Of a DNA stretch of 64,000 nt, positions 41,994 to 51,869 are shown in pieces. Made by a program: the position numbers and the translations under genes. The stretch's first letter is position 1. Each line of letters begins with the position of its first letter. The stretch covers positions 248,001-312,000 of the forward strand of contig NZ_JAJUWT010000009.1 in NCBI RefSeq assembly GCF_021390395.1. Direction: 5' to 3'. The DNA comes from Saccharothrix sp. S26 (GTDB lineage: Bacteria; Actinomycetota; Actinomycetes; Mycobacteriales; Pseudonocardiaceae). The notes beneath the pieces were generated by a model, which was not told the origin of the DNA, did not search any database, and worked only from the letters and a program-made list of their open reading frames with translations.

Positions 41994-43610
41994 GTGCCAG
42001 CGAAGGACGCCCTGAGCCGACGTGCGGTCCTGGCCGCTTTGGGCACGGCCGGCCTGACCACCGGCCTGCCCGGGCTCGCCGCCGCGGCGCCCGGTCGTGG
42101 CGAACCGCCCGACCTGCCGGAGTCCCGGGTCGAGCGGTCCTACCGCATCCGGGAGCGGGCCGCGGCCCGCCGGCGCTCCGCGCCGCTGCCCCTGCACCGG
42201 GACAACGGCGACGAGTCGGCCCACCCCGACCGCATCGGCAACTACGCCAAGGGCCTGCCGCACGACGAGCTGGGACGCGTGGACCGCGAAGCGTACGACA
42301 TCATGGTGGAGACGGTGTCCGGTGACGAGCCGGGCGACTTCGAGGGCATCCCCCTGGGCGGGCCGGTAGGCTTGACCAACCCCCACGCCGCCTTCACCCA
42401 CACCCTCGTGGGCGCCGACTCCCACCACCTCGGGCTGCGACCGCCGCCGTCGTTCGCCTCCGCCGCGACCGCCGCCGAACTGGTCGAGCTGTACTGGCAG
42501 GCGCTGTGCCGCGACATCCCGTTCGCCCACTACGACAGGCACCCGCTCACCATCGCCGCGTGCCACGACCTGTCCCGCCTCACCGACCACACCGGCCCGA
42601 CCACCGACCGGCGCGTCACCCCCGCGACCCTCTTCCGCGCCACGCTGCCCGGCACGCTGCGCGGCCCCTACCTCTCGCAGTTCCTCCTGCACGACGTGCC
42701 GTTCGGCCCGACCACGATCAGGCAGACCTACCGCGTCACCACGCCCGGCGACGACCACATGACCGAGTACGACGAGTGGCTGCGCGTCGTCCGCGGCCAA
42801 CCGCCCCGCGGCGAGAACGCCTACGACGCCACGCCGCGGTACCTGCGCAACGGCCGTGACCTCGCCGAGTACTCCCACCAGAACTTCTCCTACCAGCCCT
42901 ACCTGATGGCCGTGCTGCTGCTCATCACCCGGGGCCGCGACGCCTGGGACCGCAACAACCCCTACCTGCACTCCAAGACCCAGCCGGGGGTGACCTTCGA
43001 CTGGTCGCACCCGCTCGACGTCGTCGCCCGCGTCGCCGTCGCCGCGCAGAAGGCCTCGTGGTTCCAGAAGTGGTGCGTGCACCGCAGGCTGCGCCCGGAG
43101 GAGTTCGCCGGTCACGTGCACAACCACCGGCGCGGCAAGGCGTCCTACCCGCTGCACCCGCAACTGTTCGACTCCGAGGCACCGCACCGCGTCCACGCCG
43201 GGCACGGCTCGTTCCTGCTGCCGATGGCCTACCCCGAGGGCTGCCCGACCCACCCCTCCTACACCGCCGCGCACGCCACGGTCGCCGGCGCCTGCGCCAC
43301 GGTCCTCAAGGCCTTCTACGACGAGTCGTACGTGCTGCCCGACCCGGTCGAGCCGAGCCCCGACGGGTTGTCGCTGCGCCCCTACCGCGGCCAGGCCCTC
43401 ACCATCGGCGGCGAGCTGGACAAGCTCGCGTTCAACGTCGCCTACGGGCGCAACTTCGCGGGCGTGCACTGGCGTTCGGACACCACCGCCGGGCTGCACC
43501 TGGGCGAACAGGTCGCCGAGAGCATCCTCACGGACCTGAGGCTCACCCTGACCGAGCGGTTCGAGGGCTTCACCTTCACCCGCTTCGACGGCACCACCGC
43601 GATCGTCTGA
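41994..43610 (+). CDS. Tat-exported vanadium-dependent haloperoxidase-like protein
   Basis: 538 residues from GTG 41994 with AGGAGAA. The N-terminus carries a twin-arginine signal (SRRAVLAALG), so the protein is exported folded. Three vanadate-site motifs follow in order: KWCVHRRLRPEEFAG (about 358), CPTHPSYTAAHATVAG (about 417) and RNFAGVHWRSDTTAG (about 485). The size and motifs fit bromoperoxidase-like members more than PAP2 phosphatases. It would halogenate organics with peroxide and halide if active; no biosynthetic partner is adjacent. Confidence 0.85.
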   Translation: MPAKDALSRRAVLAALGTAGLTTGLPGLAAAAPGRGEPPDLPESRVERSYRIRERAAARRRSAPLPLHRDNGDESAHPDRIGNYAKGLPHDELGRVDREAYDIMVETVSGDEPGDFEGIPLGGPVGLTNPHAAFTHTLVGADSHHLGLRPPPSFASAATAAELVELYWQALCRDIPFAHYDRHPLTIAACHDLSRLTDHTGPTTDRRVTPATLFRATLPGTLRGPYLSQFLLHDVPFGPTTIRQTYRVTTPGDDHMTEYDEWLRVVRGQPPRGENAYDATPRYLRNGRDLAEYSHQNFSYQPYLMAVLLLITRGRDAWDRNNPYLHSKTQPGVTFDWSHPLDVVARVAVAAQKASWFQKWCVHRRLRPEEFAGHVHNHRRGKASYPLHPQLFDSEAPHRVHAGHGSFLLPMAYPEGCPTHPSYTAAHATVAGACATVLKAFYDESYVLPDPVEPSPDGLSLRPYRGQALTIGGELDKLAFNVAYGRNFAGVHWRSDTTAGLHLGEQVAESILTDLRLTLTERFEGFTFTRFDGTTAIV

Positions 43611-43629
43611 CGGCTGTCGCGGTGGTCGC

Positions 43630-45867
43630 TCAGGGGACGACGGTCTCGTAGATGCCCCGGCCGAAGGTGGCGGCGACGAGTCGGTGGTGGCGGCCGTCGT
43701 ACTCGATGTCGTCCACCGCGACCCGGGGCAGGCCGTGGCCCAGGCGCAGCCAGTGTCCGGTGGCGAGGGTGTTGCCGACGAACACGCCCTGGTCCGTGGC
43801 CGCGTAGAGCTGCCCCGCGCGGCCCAGGACGATGTCGTTGACCGGGGCGGAGGGCAGGTTGCCCGAGATGTCGGCCCACCGCGTGCCCGCCGAGCGGGTC
43901 ATCAGGACGTGCGGCAGGCCGGAGCCCGAGCGGTACCCCGACAGCGTCACGTAAGCCGTGGCCGGGTCGTGGTCGGACACCGCGACCCGGGTCACCCACG
44001 GTTGGCCGTCGAGCACCTTCGCCCAGGTGGCACCCAGGTCGCGGGTGAGCCACACGCGGCCGTCGTCGGTGCCCACCCAGATGGTGCGCGGGTCGGACGG
44101 CGCGGCGGCGACGGTGGTGATCGTGCCGTACGGGTAGGTGTCCTGGCCCGGGCCGCCGGTCAGGTCCGGGCTGATCGGGGTCCACGTCACGCCGTTGTCG
44201 GCGGAGCGGTTGAGCCGGTTGCCGCCGTAGTACAGGACGTCGGGGTTCGACGGGTCGAACTGCACCGGGGTGAACCAGTTGCGCCGCTCGGCGGTGGTCG
44301 CCGGGGTGAGGAACGCCATCGTGGTGCCGCCGTCGGTGGAGCGGAAGCAGTTGCCGTACTGGTAGCAGGCGAAGACGTTGTCCTCGGCGCGCGGGTTGAT
44401 GATGTTCTCCTCGCCGTCGCCGCCGAGGTACTCGTTGAACGCCGGACCGCCCCACGAGCGCAGCGAGCCGTTGTCCTGGGTGCCGCCGGAGACCCGCGTG
44501 ACGTCCTGCGGGGTGATCGCCACGCTGTAGAACTGCGTCCACGGCTCGTGCTCGGCCTTGGTCCAGCCACCGTCGCCGTCGGCGTCCGACCGGTACACGC
44601 CCCCGTCGTTGCCCAGGTAGACCCGCGCCGGGTGGCGGCGGTCCCAGACCATGGCGTGGTGGTCGACGTGGGTCGACGTGTCGTCCGCGGTCCACGTCCC
44701 GCCGCCGTCGTGCGTGGTCAGCAGCGCCACGCCGGCGACGTGCACGTGCCGGGCGTCGTCCGGGTCGACCCAGACCTTGCCGAACCACCAGCCGAAGCTC
44801 GACTGCGAGGACTTGAGCACGTCCGGTTCGGGCAGCCGCGTCCACCGGTCGCCCGCGTCGGCCGAGGCGTAGAAGCCGGCGAACGGGCCCGCGGTGCTGC
44901 TGACGATCGCGTACAGCCTGCCTGGCTCGGACGTCGAGACGCCGAGGCCGATGCGTCCGACGTCGGGACCGGCGGGCGGCAGGCCACCGGCGAGCCGTTG
45001 CCAGGTCAGGCCGCCGTCGACGGACCGGTACACGCCGGAGCCCTCACCGCCGTAGGTCCGCTTCACCGGGGTGCGCCGGTGGTCCCACAGCACCGCGTAC
45101 ACCCGTTGCGGGTCGGCCGGGTCGATCTGCACGTCGACCGCGCCGGTGAACTCGTTCGGCACGTCGAGCACCCGCTGCCACCGGCCGCCGGCGTCGGTGG
45201 ACAGGTACACCCCGCGGTCGCCGCCCGGGCTGTAGAGCGACCCGGTGGCGGCGACGAACAGCCGGTCCGGGTTCGCCGGGTCGATCGCGATGGCGCCGAC
45301 CGCGCCGGAGTCGCGCAAGCCGACGTGCCGCCACGTCGTGCCGCCGTCCGTCGAACGGTGGACGCCGGTCCCCTCGTAGGTCACGCTGCCGCCGCCCGGG
45401 TTCGGCTCGCCGGTGCCGACGTACAGCGTGCCGTCGCCCGCGGTGGCGACCGCGCCCATGGCCTGGGTGGCGTCGTCCGGCCACGCGGGCGCGAACGTGC
45501 GACCCGCGTCGGTGGACCGCCACAGCCCACCGCCGGCCGCGGCGGCGTACACGGTGTCGGGGCGACGCGGGTCCAGCGCGAGGCTCACGACCCGGCCGCC
45601 GACGTTGGTCGGACCGATCGACCGCCACCGCGCCCCGACCGCCGGGATCCGTTCGGCCTGGGCGGCGGCCAGGTCGTGCGCGTGCCGCGGGATGGTGTCG
45701 CCGCGGACGGCCTTCTGGAGGAACCGGTGCTCGGCCGGCGCCGACGGCCCCCGGACCGGCCGGTACTCGCCCGGCTGCCCGGTGCCGGGCCGATCGGCGG
45801 CGAGCGCGGGCACGGGCGAGAGCAGCATCAGCGCACCGGCGACGACCAGCAGGCGGCGAACTCGCAT
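43630..45867 (-). CDS. Secreted beta-propeller protein, BNR/VPS10-like repeats
   Basis: 745 residues from ATG 45867, with a GGGGG ribosome site. Signal peptide about 1-24. The mature part is built of repeated blades containing GGLWRSTDAGRTFAP, GVYRSVDGGLTWQRL and similar SxDGGxTW Asp-box motifs. These define BNR-type propellers of sialidases, xyloglucanases and sortilin-like proteins. No complete glycosidase active site is evident, so binding or a divergent hydrolase role are both open. Convergent to the haloperoxidase-like gene with 19 bp between stops. Confidence 0.8.
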   Translation of the reverse strand: MRVRRLLVVAGALMLLSPVPALAADRPGTGQPGEYRPVRGPSAPAEHRFLQKAVRGDTIPRHAHDLAAAQAERIPAVGARWRSIGPTNVGGRVVSLALDPRRPDTVYAAAAGGGLWRSTDAGRTFAPAWPDDATQAMGAVATAGDGTLYVGTGEPNPGGGSVTYEGTGVHRSTDGGTTWRHVGLRDSGAVGAIAIDPANPDRLFVAATGSLYSPGGDRGVYLSTDAGGRWQRVLDVPNEFTGAVDVQIDPADPQRVYAVLWDHRRTPVKRTYGGEGSGVYRSVDGGLTWQRLAGGLPPAGPDVGRIGLGVSTSEPGRLYAIVSSTAGPFAGFYASADAGDRWTRLPEPDVLKSSQSSFGWWFGKVWVDPDDARHVHVAGVALLTTHDGGGTWTADDTSTHVDHHAMVWDRRHPARVYLGNDGGVYRSDADGDGGWTKAEHEPWTQFYSVAITPQDVTRVSGGTQDNGSLRSWGGPAFNEYLGGDGEENIINPRAEDNVFACYQYGNCFRSTDGGTTMAFLTPATTAERRNWFTPVQFDPSNPDVLYYGGNRLNRSADNGVTWTPISPDLTGGPGQDTYPYGTITTVAAAPSDPRTIWVGTDDGRVWLTRDLGATWAKVLDGQPWVTRVAVSDHDPATAYVTLSGYRSGSGLPHVLMTRSAGTRWADISGNLPSAPVNDIVLGRAGQLYAATDQGVFVGNTLATGHWLRLGHGLPRVAVDDIEYDGRHHRLVAATFGRGIYETVVP

Positions 45868-46007
45868 CGGGAACCCCCAGGCGGTGGACCACGGCAAGGC
45901 CGTCGCGGACGCTAGGGGAAGCGGTGACACCGACGACACCGGTGATCGTGGGTGGTTCTTGACAGTTGACCCCGGCCCACTGGTCGGCGCCACGTCGAAG
46001 GCGGGTG

Positions 46008-46039
46008 ACCCCCGGCCGGATGGGGATCCGGCCGGGGGT
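46008..46039 (-). terminator. Terminator of the galactoside regulon
   Basis: A 14-bp perfect stem (ACCCCCGGCCGGAT) with a GGGG loop starts just after the stop of the secreted glycosidase gene. It ends the five-gene minus-strand operon. Confidence 0.8.
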
Positions 46040-46048
46040 GCTCCGACC

Positions 46049-48658
46049 TCAGCGCCGCGGCGTGACCGAGGTCGTCGCGACGAGCGGGGCGAGTTGGACC
46101 CAGTCGACGTTCGGACCCCAGCCGGTGGCGTTGCCGAAGGTCAGCGCGCCGCCGTCGGTGGTGAGGTCCAGCGGTGAGGTCTCGGCCCAGAACCCGTCCC
46201 AGGTGTAGTTGTGGCGGTAGGGCGCACGGGTCGTGCCGCCGCCCGCCTCGGTGGCGTCCAGGTACCTGGTGATCGCGTCGGTGTTGTACGGGTGGCCGGT
46301 GTTCTTCTCGGCCTGGGCGTACGCGACGGTCAGGTTGTACTGGCCCGCCTCGCGCAGCGCGTCCGGCCGGGCCACGGTCAGCGTGCCGCCGTTGCCGAGG
46401 TAGCCGACGTACGAACCGCCGGAGGCCCACCGGCCGGGCGCGGTCGCCGCCGCGCCGCCCAGCTGCCCGCTCTCCGCCTCGACCCGGACCGCGAGCCGGT
46501 CGGCCGCCGTGTCGCGGACCTGGGTGAGCGCGCCCAGGACCAGCGGGGTGCGGCCCTCGTTGGACAGCACCACCTCGGTGACGCCCGCCTTGAGGTGCAC
46601 CGTCGTGGTGCCCGTCCACGCGCCGGCCCGGTCGGTGGTCAGGTCGCCGCCGGCGACGCGGCGGTCGGACAGGGTCAGGCCGAGCTTGCCGCGACCGGCC
46701 CCGAACCACGTGGTGGACAACGCGTAGTAGCCGTCCTCGGCGGCCGAGACGTAGGTGGTGACCGCATCGCCCGGCGTCAAGACCACGGCGTTGGGCACGA
46801 GGGCGCGCAGGGCGCGGACCCCGCGGTCGACGGAGCCGCCGGTGCGGCGCGAGTCGGACAGCTGGTAGGTCACCCGCTCCGGGCTGGTGACCTCGGTGAG
46901 GTCGAGGCGGTCCAGCGCGACGTCCGAGGGCGCGCCGAGGAAACCGGTGGGTTCGCTGGTGCGCAGGGAGATGCGGTGCCGACCGGCGGTGAGCTGGACC
47001 GGCGTGTCGAGCCGGCCCCGGTACTGCCAGTTCAGCGTGGCGGGGAAGGTGAGGGTCGCGCGGTGGGAGTCGTCGACGTAGAGGGCCTGCCGGCCGACGA
47101 ACCCGCCCGTGCCGTACAGCACGCCCAGCCGGTACGTCCCGGTGCGCGGCACGTCGACCTCGACCGTGACGCGGGAACCGGCGTTGTTCATGTAGCCGAC
47201 GTCCTTGCCGCCGGACGTGGTGTACCGCCAGCCCGACGGGTCCGACTGGTCGACGACCCGGGCGTTCTCCACCAGGCCGGATTCGGCTTCGTGGCTCGAG
47301 GTCCACGGCGCGTTCGCGGCCGGGGCCGGCGCCAGGCCGGCCGGGGTGACGATCACCTGGTAAGCGGCCAGGGGGTCGCCGCCGGGCACCTTGACGGTGA
47401 TCTTGCCGTCGGAGACCCGGACACGGGAGGCCGCCACCACCGGCGGCTGGCCGGCGTCGCCCTCGTAGCCCGACCAGGTGGTCTTGGACACGCGCACGTC
47501 GACGTGACCGCCGAACGTCTTGCGGTCCAGGCCCGTGACGGCGACGTCCACCGGGTTGGCGGTGCCGCCGAGCAGGACGGTGGCCTCGGCGTCGCCGCGG
47601 TCGAGGGTGGCCAGGCCTTGCAGGGTGTCGCGGGTGCTGGGTTTGGGCGAGGTGACGCGGACCGTGTCACCGGACAGGTCGGCGTACCACTTGGTCAGCC
47701 ACCAGCCGCCGTTGGCGCGGCCCGTGCGCACGGCCTGGTCGCTGAGGTTGCCGGCCAGCGACCAGTACGCCATCTGCCCGTCGACCTTGGTGTCCTCCAG
47801 CATGGTGATCCACTGGATCAACTGGCCGGGCACGGAGGTGTCGCGGCGGTTGGTGTACTCGGTGATGTTGATCGGCAGCGGGCCGATGCCGAGGGACTTC
47901 TCCATGGCCCGGTAGTCGTCGTAGTGGGCGCGGTAGTGGTTGAGGGAGTCCGGGCTGAGCTCGTGCCAGGTGACGATGTCGGGCAGCACGTCGTTCGCCT
48001 TGGCGTAGGTGAGGAAGTCGCGCAGCCTGCCGGGGTTGTAACTGGCCTCGCCGGGTCCGTCGATGCGCGCGTTCGGCAGCACCGACTTGACGGTCCGGTA
48101 GACCTTGGTCCAGTCGGCGAGGAACCTGTCCTTCTTCGTCGCCCAGTCGCCGTACCAGATCCAGTCCGGCTCGTTGAAGATCGTCCACACGAACCGGTCG
48201 CGGTCGGGTCGGGCGGCGACCTTCTCCAACTGCGGGCGCAGCCGGGCGAGGTAGTCGTCGATGCCCAGGTCCTGGTAGGGCCAGGCGCTGTAGATGTCCT
48301 GGGAGTTGATGAAGACGTCGGCCCCTCCGGAGGCGAACAGGTCGTCGGCCACGACGAGCGCGTCACCGTTGGGGTGCTGCTCACCGTCCGGCGGCTTCTG
48401 GGCGATGGTGCGGGGCTTCATGCCCGCGATGAGGTCGCGCGAGGGCACACCGGGGTCGCCCAGGCCGTAGAGGATGCCGGTCGCACCGCCGCGGAACGCG
48501 CCGGTCGAGTCGGCGAGGTCCACGCGCAGGGTCTCGGCGGTGGGCGCGGGTTGGGCGGCGGCGGTCGGCGAGCCGGGGATCGGGGACAGGGCGGCCAGCA
48601 CCAGCGCGGCGGTCACCGCGACGGTGGTGGTCCGGGATCTTGCGGATCGGTGTCGCAT
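46049..48658 (-). CDS. Secreted clan GH-A glycoside hydrolase (GH39-like) with CBM35-type modules
   Basis: 869 residues from ATG 48658. Signal peptide about 1-38. The catalytic (beta/alpha)8 domain, about 45-330, shows TIFNEPDWIWYGDW, with the acid/base Glu of clan GH-A at about 161, and INITEYTN, with the nucleophile Glu near 264. Two beta-sandwich modules follow: one starting SSHEAESGLVENARVVD (about 460-590), CBM35-like, and one from RVEAESGQLGG (about 720-860). It is the last gene of the alpha-galactosidase/ABC operon, 38 bp after the binding protein. It probably releases oligosaccharides that the transporter imports. The exact GH family is not certain. Confidence 0.75.
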   Translation of the reverse strand: MRHRSARSRTTTVAVTAALVLAALSPIPGSPTAAAQPAPTAETLRVDLADSTGAFRGGATGILYGLGDPGVPSRDLIAGMKPRTIAQKPPDGEQHPNGDALVVADDLFASGGADVFINSQDIYSAWPYQDLGIDDYLARLRPQLEKVAARPDRDRFVWTIFNEPDWIWYGDWATKKDRFLADWTKVYRTVKSVLPNARIDGPGEASYNPGRLRDFLTYAKANDVLPDIVTWHELSPDSLNHYRAHYDDYRAMEKSLGIGPLPINITEYTNRRDTSVPGQLIQWITMLEDTKVDGQMAYWSLAGNLSDQAVRTGRANGGWWLTKWYADLSGDTVRVTSPKPSTRDTLQGLATLDRGDAEATVLLGGTANPVDVAVTGLDRKTFGGHVDVRVSKTTWSGYEGDAGQPPVVAASRVRVSDGKITVKVPGGDPLAAYQVIVTPAGLAPAPAANAPWTSSHEAESGLVENARVVDQSDPSGWRYTTSGGKDVGYMNNAGSRVTVEVDVPRTGTYRLGVLYGTGGFVGRQALYVDDSHRATLTFPATLNWQYRGRLDTPVQLTAGRHRISLRTSEPTGFLGAPSDVALDRLDLTEVTSPERVTYQLSDSRRTGGSVDRGVRALRALVPNAVVLTPGDAVTTYVSAAEDGYYALSTTWFGAGRGKLGLTLSDRRVAGGDLTTDRAGAWTGTTTVHLKAGVTEVVLSNEGRTPLVLGALTQVRDTAADRLAVRVEAESGQLGGAAATAPGRWASGGSYVGYLGNGGTLTVARPDALREAGQYNLTVAYAQAEKNTGHPYNTDAITRYLDATEAGGGTTRAPYRHNYTWDGFWAETSPLDLTTDGGALTFGNATGWGPNVDWVQLAPLVATTSVTPRR

Positions 48659-48696
48659 CAGTGCTCCACGGGGTTGTGGTTGCCGGGGACGGGCGG

Positions 48697-50043
48697 TCAG
48701 CGGAACAGCGCGTTGACCTGTTCGTTGGCCTGGGTCAACGAGGCGGGGTCGGCCTGGGAGGTCAGCACGGCGTCGATGGCGGGCCCCATGACGGCGGCGA
48801 CCTCCGGTGCGTGGTCGGTGATCGGGAACAGGTGGGTGGCGCCTTCGTCGAGGGGCTTGGTGAAGGCGGTGATGTCCACGCCCTTGGCGGCGAACGTCTC
48901 CTTGGCCACGGCGAGCGCCTCGGGCAGGGCCGGGAACACCACGGCCTTCTCCCCCACGGTCTTCTGGCACTCGGCGGAGGCGAGGTGCTTGACCCACTTC
49001 CAGGCGCCGTCGCGGTTGTCCGTGCCGGTGTAGATGGAGTCGGCCAGGCCGTTGAAGATGGTCGCGCGCTTGCCGGACGGGCCGGTCGGGGTGGGCGCGA
49101 CGCCGACGTCCACACCGTCGTGGCCGAAGTAGGCGTTGATCATCCAGGAGCCGTTGGTGCTCAACGCGTACTTGCCCGCGCCGAAGGCGTCGTTGACGCT
49201 GGAGCCGGAGCGGGCCGTGGCCAGGCTCGGCAGGTAGCCCTTGTCGATCAGGCCCCGGTACCAGGCCATGGTCTGCTGGAAGCGGGGGTCGTCGTAGTTG
49301 AACTCCGTGCCCCACGGGTTCTTGTCGGTGTAGGTCCAGCCGGTGCTCAGCGCGTACATGCTCCACATCTGCTGGCCCACGCCCGCGCCGTTGTTCTCGT
49401 CCAAGCCCAACCCGTGCACGGCCACCTTGGACTTGTCGAACCCGGGCTCGTCGCCGCGCACCCCGTTGGCGTCCACGGTGAGCCGGGCGATGAGCTTCTC
49501 GTAGGTGCCGCCGTCCTGCGGGTTCCAGGTGAGGTTCGCCAGGTCGGCCTCGGCGACGCCCGCGTCGGCGAGCATCTTCTTGTTGTAGAACAGCGCGACG
49601 GTGTCGAAGTCCTTGGGCAGGCCGTAGCGCTTGCCGTCCTGGGCGGTCCACAGGTCGGCCAGGCCCTCGGGGTAGACGTCGGTGGGCACGGCGTCGCGGG
49701 AGACGAACTCGTCCAGCGGCAGCAACTGGTTCTTGGCGGCGTAGGTCGGGTAGTAGTTGAGGTGGTTGGTGAACACGTCCGGAGCGGTACCCGCGACCAG
49801 GTCGGTGGTCAGCTTGTTCCAGTAGTCGGCCCAGCCGAACTGCTCGATCTTGACGGTGGTGCCGGGGTTGGCCTGCTGGAACGAGGTGGCGCACGCCTGG
49901 TAGGCGGGCAGTTGGTTGGCGTCCCACAGCCAGTAGGTGATCTCGCTGGAGCCGCTGCCGCCACCCGGCGCGCCCGCGCAGCCGGCGAGCGCCAACGAGA
50001 CGGCGGCGGCCAGTGCGGCCGGCTTGGACAACTTGTTGTGCAC
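48697..50043 (-). CDS. Sugar-binding lipoprotein of ABC transporter
   Basis: 448 residues from GTG 50043, with AAAGGAG nine bases before. Signal peptide ends in lipobox LAGC. Family-1 solute-binding protein features include FWGADYW-like aromatic motifs (here FGWADYWNKL), YGLPKDFDTVALFYNKKML and STNGSWMINAYFG. It delivers sugar to the two permeases encoded just upstream in the transcript. Given the alpha-galactosidase in the operon, the ligand is likely a galacto-oligosaccharide such as those of the melibiose or raffinose type. Confidence 0.88.
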   Translation of the reverse strand: MHNKLSKPAALAAAVSLALAGCAGAPGGGSGSSEITYWLWDANQLPAYQACATSFQQANPGTTVKIEQFGWADYWNKLTTDLVAGTAPDVFTNHLNYYPTYAAKNQLLPLDEFVSRDAVPTDVYPEGLADLWTAQDGKRYGLPKDFDTVALFYNKKMLADAGVAEADLANLTWNPQDGGTYEKLIARLTVDANGVRGDEPGFDKSKVAVHGLGLDENNGAGVGQQMWSMYALSTGWTYTDKNPWGTEFNYDDPRFQQTMAWYRGLIDKGYLPSLATARSGSSVNDAFGAGKYALSTNGSWMINAYFGHDGVDVGVAPTPTGPSGKRATIFNGLADSIYTGTDNRDGAWKWVKHLASAECQKTVGEKAVVFPALPEALAVAKETFAAKGVDITAFTKPLDEGATHLFPITDHAPEVAAVMGPAIDAVLTSQADPASLTQANEQVNALFR

Positions 50044-50079
50044 GGTGAAAACTCCTTTGTCCCACCCGCGTCGGGACGG

Positions 50080-50970
50080 CTACTTGATGCCGGAGAACTG
50101 GATGGAGTCGACGATCCGGCGCCCGAAGGCGACGAACAGCGTGATGACCGGCAGCGCCGCGAGCAGGGTGGCGGCCATGAGGCCGGCCCAGTCGGGACTG
50201 CCCTGCGGGGTCTGGGAGCGGAACACGCCCAGCGCCACCGTGAGGACGCGCACGCCCTCACCCTGGCCGACCAGCAGCGGCCAGAAGTACTCGTTCCACG
50301 CGGTGATGTAGGCCAGCAGCGCCAGCGTGGTCAGCGGGGCCCGGCTCATCGGCAGCACGATCCGGAAGAAGATCCTCGGGTGCCCGGCGCCGTCGATGCG
50401 CGCGGCCTCCTCGACCTCGCGGCTGATGCCGAGCAGGAACTGGCGCATGAAGAACACCGCGAACGGCGTCATGAAGAAGAACGGCAGCACGACGGCCGCG
50501 TAGGTGTTGAGCAGCTCGAGGTCGCGCATCAGCACGAAGTTGGGCAGCGCGGTGAAGATCGGCGGGATCATCAGCGCGGTGAGGAAGACGAAGAACACCG
50601 CGTCACGCCCGCGCCAGCGCAGCCGCGCGAACGCGTAGGCGGCCATCGAGCTGAACAGCACCTGGCCCGCGGTGATGAGGGTCGAGGTGAGCACCGAGTT
50701 CAGCAGGTAGCGCCAGAAGTCGATCGACGCGCCCGACCCGCCCTGCGCGCGGGCCTCCTCCAGCGACGCCAGGCCGAGCACGCGCTCGAACGCGCCCAGC
50801 GTGAACCCGGCGGGCAGCAGCGAGCCGGCGTCGGCCGCCAACGCCCGGTTGTCCGAAAGGGACACGCGCAGCATCCAGTAGAACGGGAACAGCGTGATCA
50901 GCACCAGCAGGGTCAGCACCACCCAGCCCAGCGCCCGCCGCCAGGTCGGGCCGATCGCGGTCGAGGTCAT
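50080..50970 (-). CDS. ABC transporter permease, MalG type
   Basis: 296 residues from ATG 50970 with AAGGAG. Six membrane helices; the EAA loop contains EVEEAARIDGAGHPRIFF and VLPMSRAP, which contact the ATPase. It starts 11 bp after its MalF-type partner. The unusually long periplasmic loop after helix 1 (about 45-95) is normal for MalG-like proteins. Confidence 0.92.
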   Translation of the reverse strand: MTSTAIGPTWRRALGWVVLTLLVLITLFPFYWMLRVSLSDNRALAADAGSLLPAGFTLGAFERVLGLASLEEARAQGGSGASIDFWRYLLNSVLTSTLITAGQVLFSSMAAYAFARLRWRGRDAVFFVFLTALMIPPIFTALPNFVLMRDLELLNTYAAVVLPFFFMTPFAVFFMRQFLLGISREVEEAARIDGAGHPRIFFRIVLPMSRAPLTTLALLAYITAWNEYFWPLLVGQGEGVRVLTVALGVFRSQTPQGSPDWAGLMAATLLAALPVITLFVAFGRRIVDSIQFSGIK

Positions 50971-50981
50971 CACCGGCTCCT

Positions 50982-51869
50982 TCAGTCCAGGTCCGAGCTG
51001 CCCGCGCGCAGCAGGCGCAGCTGCGCCACCGCCAAGCCGGCCAGGATGACGAACAGCACGACCGACAGCGCGGCCGCGTAGCCGAAGTCGAACTGCTGGA
51101 ACGCCTTCTCGTAGATGTAGAAGTAGATGACCCGGGTGGCGTCCACCGGGCCGCCCTTGGTGGTGACGGCGACGGTGTCGAAGATCTGGAACGAGCCGAT
51201 CACGGTCAGCACCAGCACCATGGCCAGCACCGGCCGCAGCAGCGGCAGCGTGACGCTGCGGAAGACCCGCCACTCCGACGCGCCGTCGATCGCCGCGGCC
51301 TCGTACACCGACTTGGGGATGGCCTGGAGGCCGGCGAAGAGCAGCAGGGCCGTGTAGCCCATGTGCCGCCACACGTTGACCAGCGCGATGGTCGGGATGG
51401 CCGTGGACGTTTCGCCGAAGAACGCCACCGGGTCGACGCCGACCCACGACAACACCGCGTTCACGATGCCCAGCTGGGCGTCGAGCATGTTGTACCAGAC
51501 CAGCGCGACCACGACGTTGGCGATCAGGTACGGCAGCAACAGCAGGCCCCGCACGAGCGACGACTTGGTCAGCCGGTGCATCAGCACCGCGATGAGCAGC
51601 GCCACGGCGGTCTGCACGCCGATGTTGATCACGACGTACTCGACGGTGACCAGCAGCGCGTTGCCGAACCTGGCGTCGCCGAACGCGGCCCGGTAGTTCT
51701 GCGCGCCCACCCAGTTCGGCGCGGCCAGCAGGCTGTAGTCGGTGAAGCTCAGGTAGAACGTCTGCAACGCGGGCCACGCGTAGAACAGCACGAAGCCGAA
51801 GCCCGCGGGCAGCAGGAACAGCAGGGCCACCCGGAGGTCGCCGCGCCGGGCCGGGTGTGCGGCGGTCAT
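50982..51869 (-). CDS. ABC transporter permease, MalF type
   Basis: 295 residues, six membrane helices. EAA loop: YEAAAIDGASEWRVFRSVTL. The ATG overlaps the alpha-galactosidase stop (ATGA), so it is translationally coupled to the enzyme gene. No ATPase gene belongs to this operon. A general multi-sugar ATPase, perhaps the one at 14249-15304, must complete the importer. Confidence 0.92.
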   Translation of the reverse strand: MTAAHPARRGDLRVALLFLLPAGFGFVLFYAWPALQTFYLSFTDYSLLAAPNWVGAQNYRAAFGDARFGNALLVTVEYVVINIGVQTAVALLIAVLMHRLTKSSLVRGLLLLPYLIANVVVALVWYNMLDAQLGIVNAVLSWVGVDPVAFFGETSTAIPTIALVNVWRHMGYTALLLFAGLQAIPKSVYEAAAIDGASEWRVFRSVTLPLLRPVLAMVLVLTVIGSFQIFDTVAVTTKGGPVDATRVIYFYIYEKAFQQFDFGYAAALSVVLFVILAGLAVAQLRLLRAGSSDLD

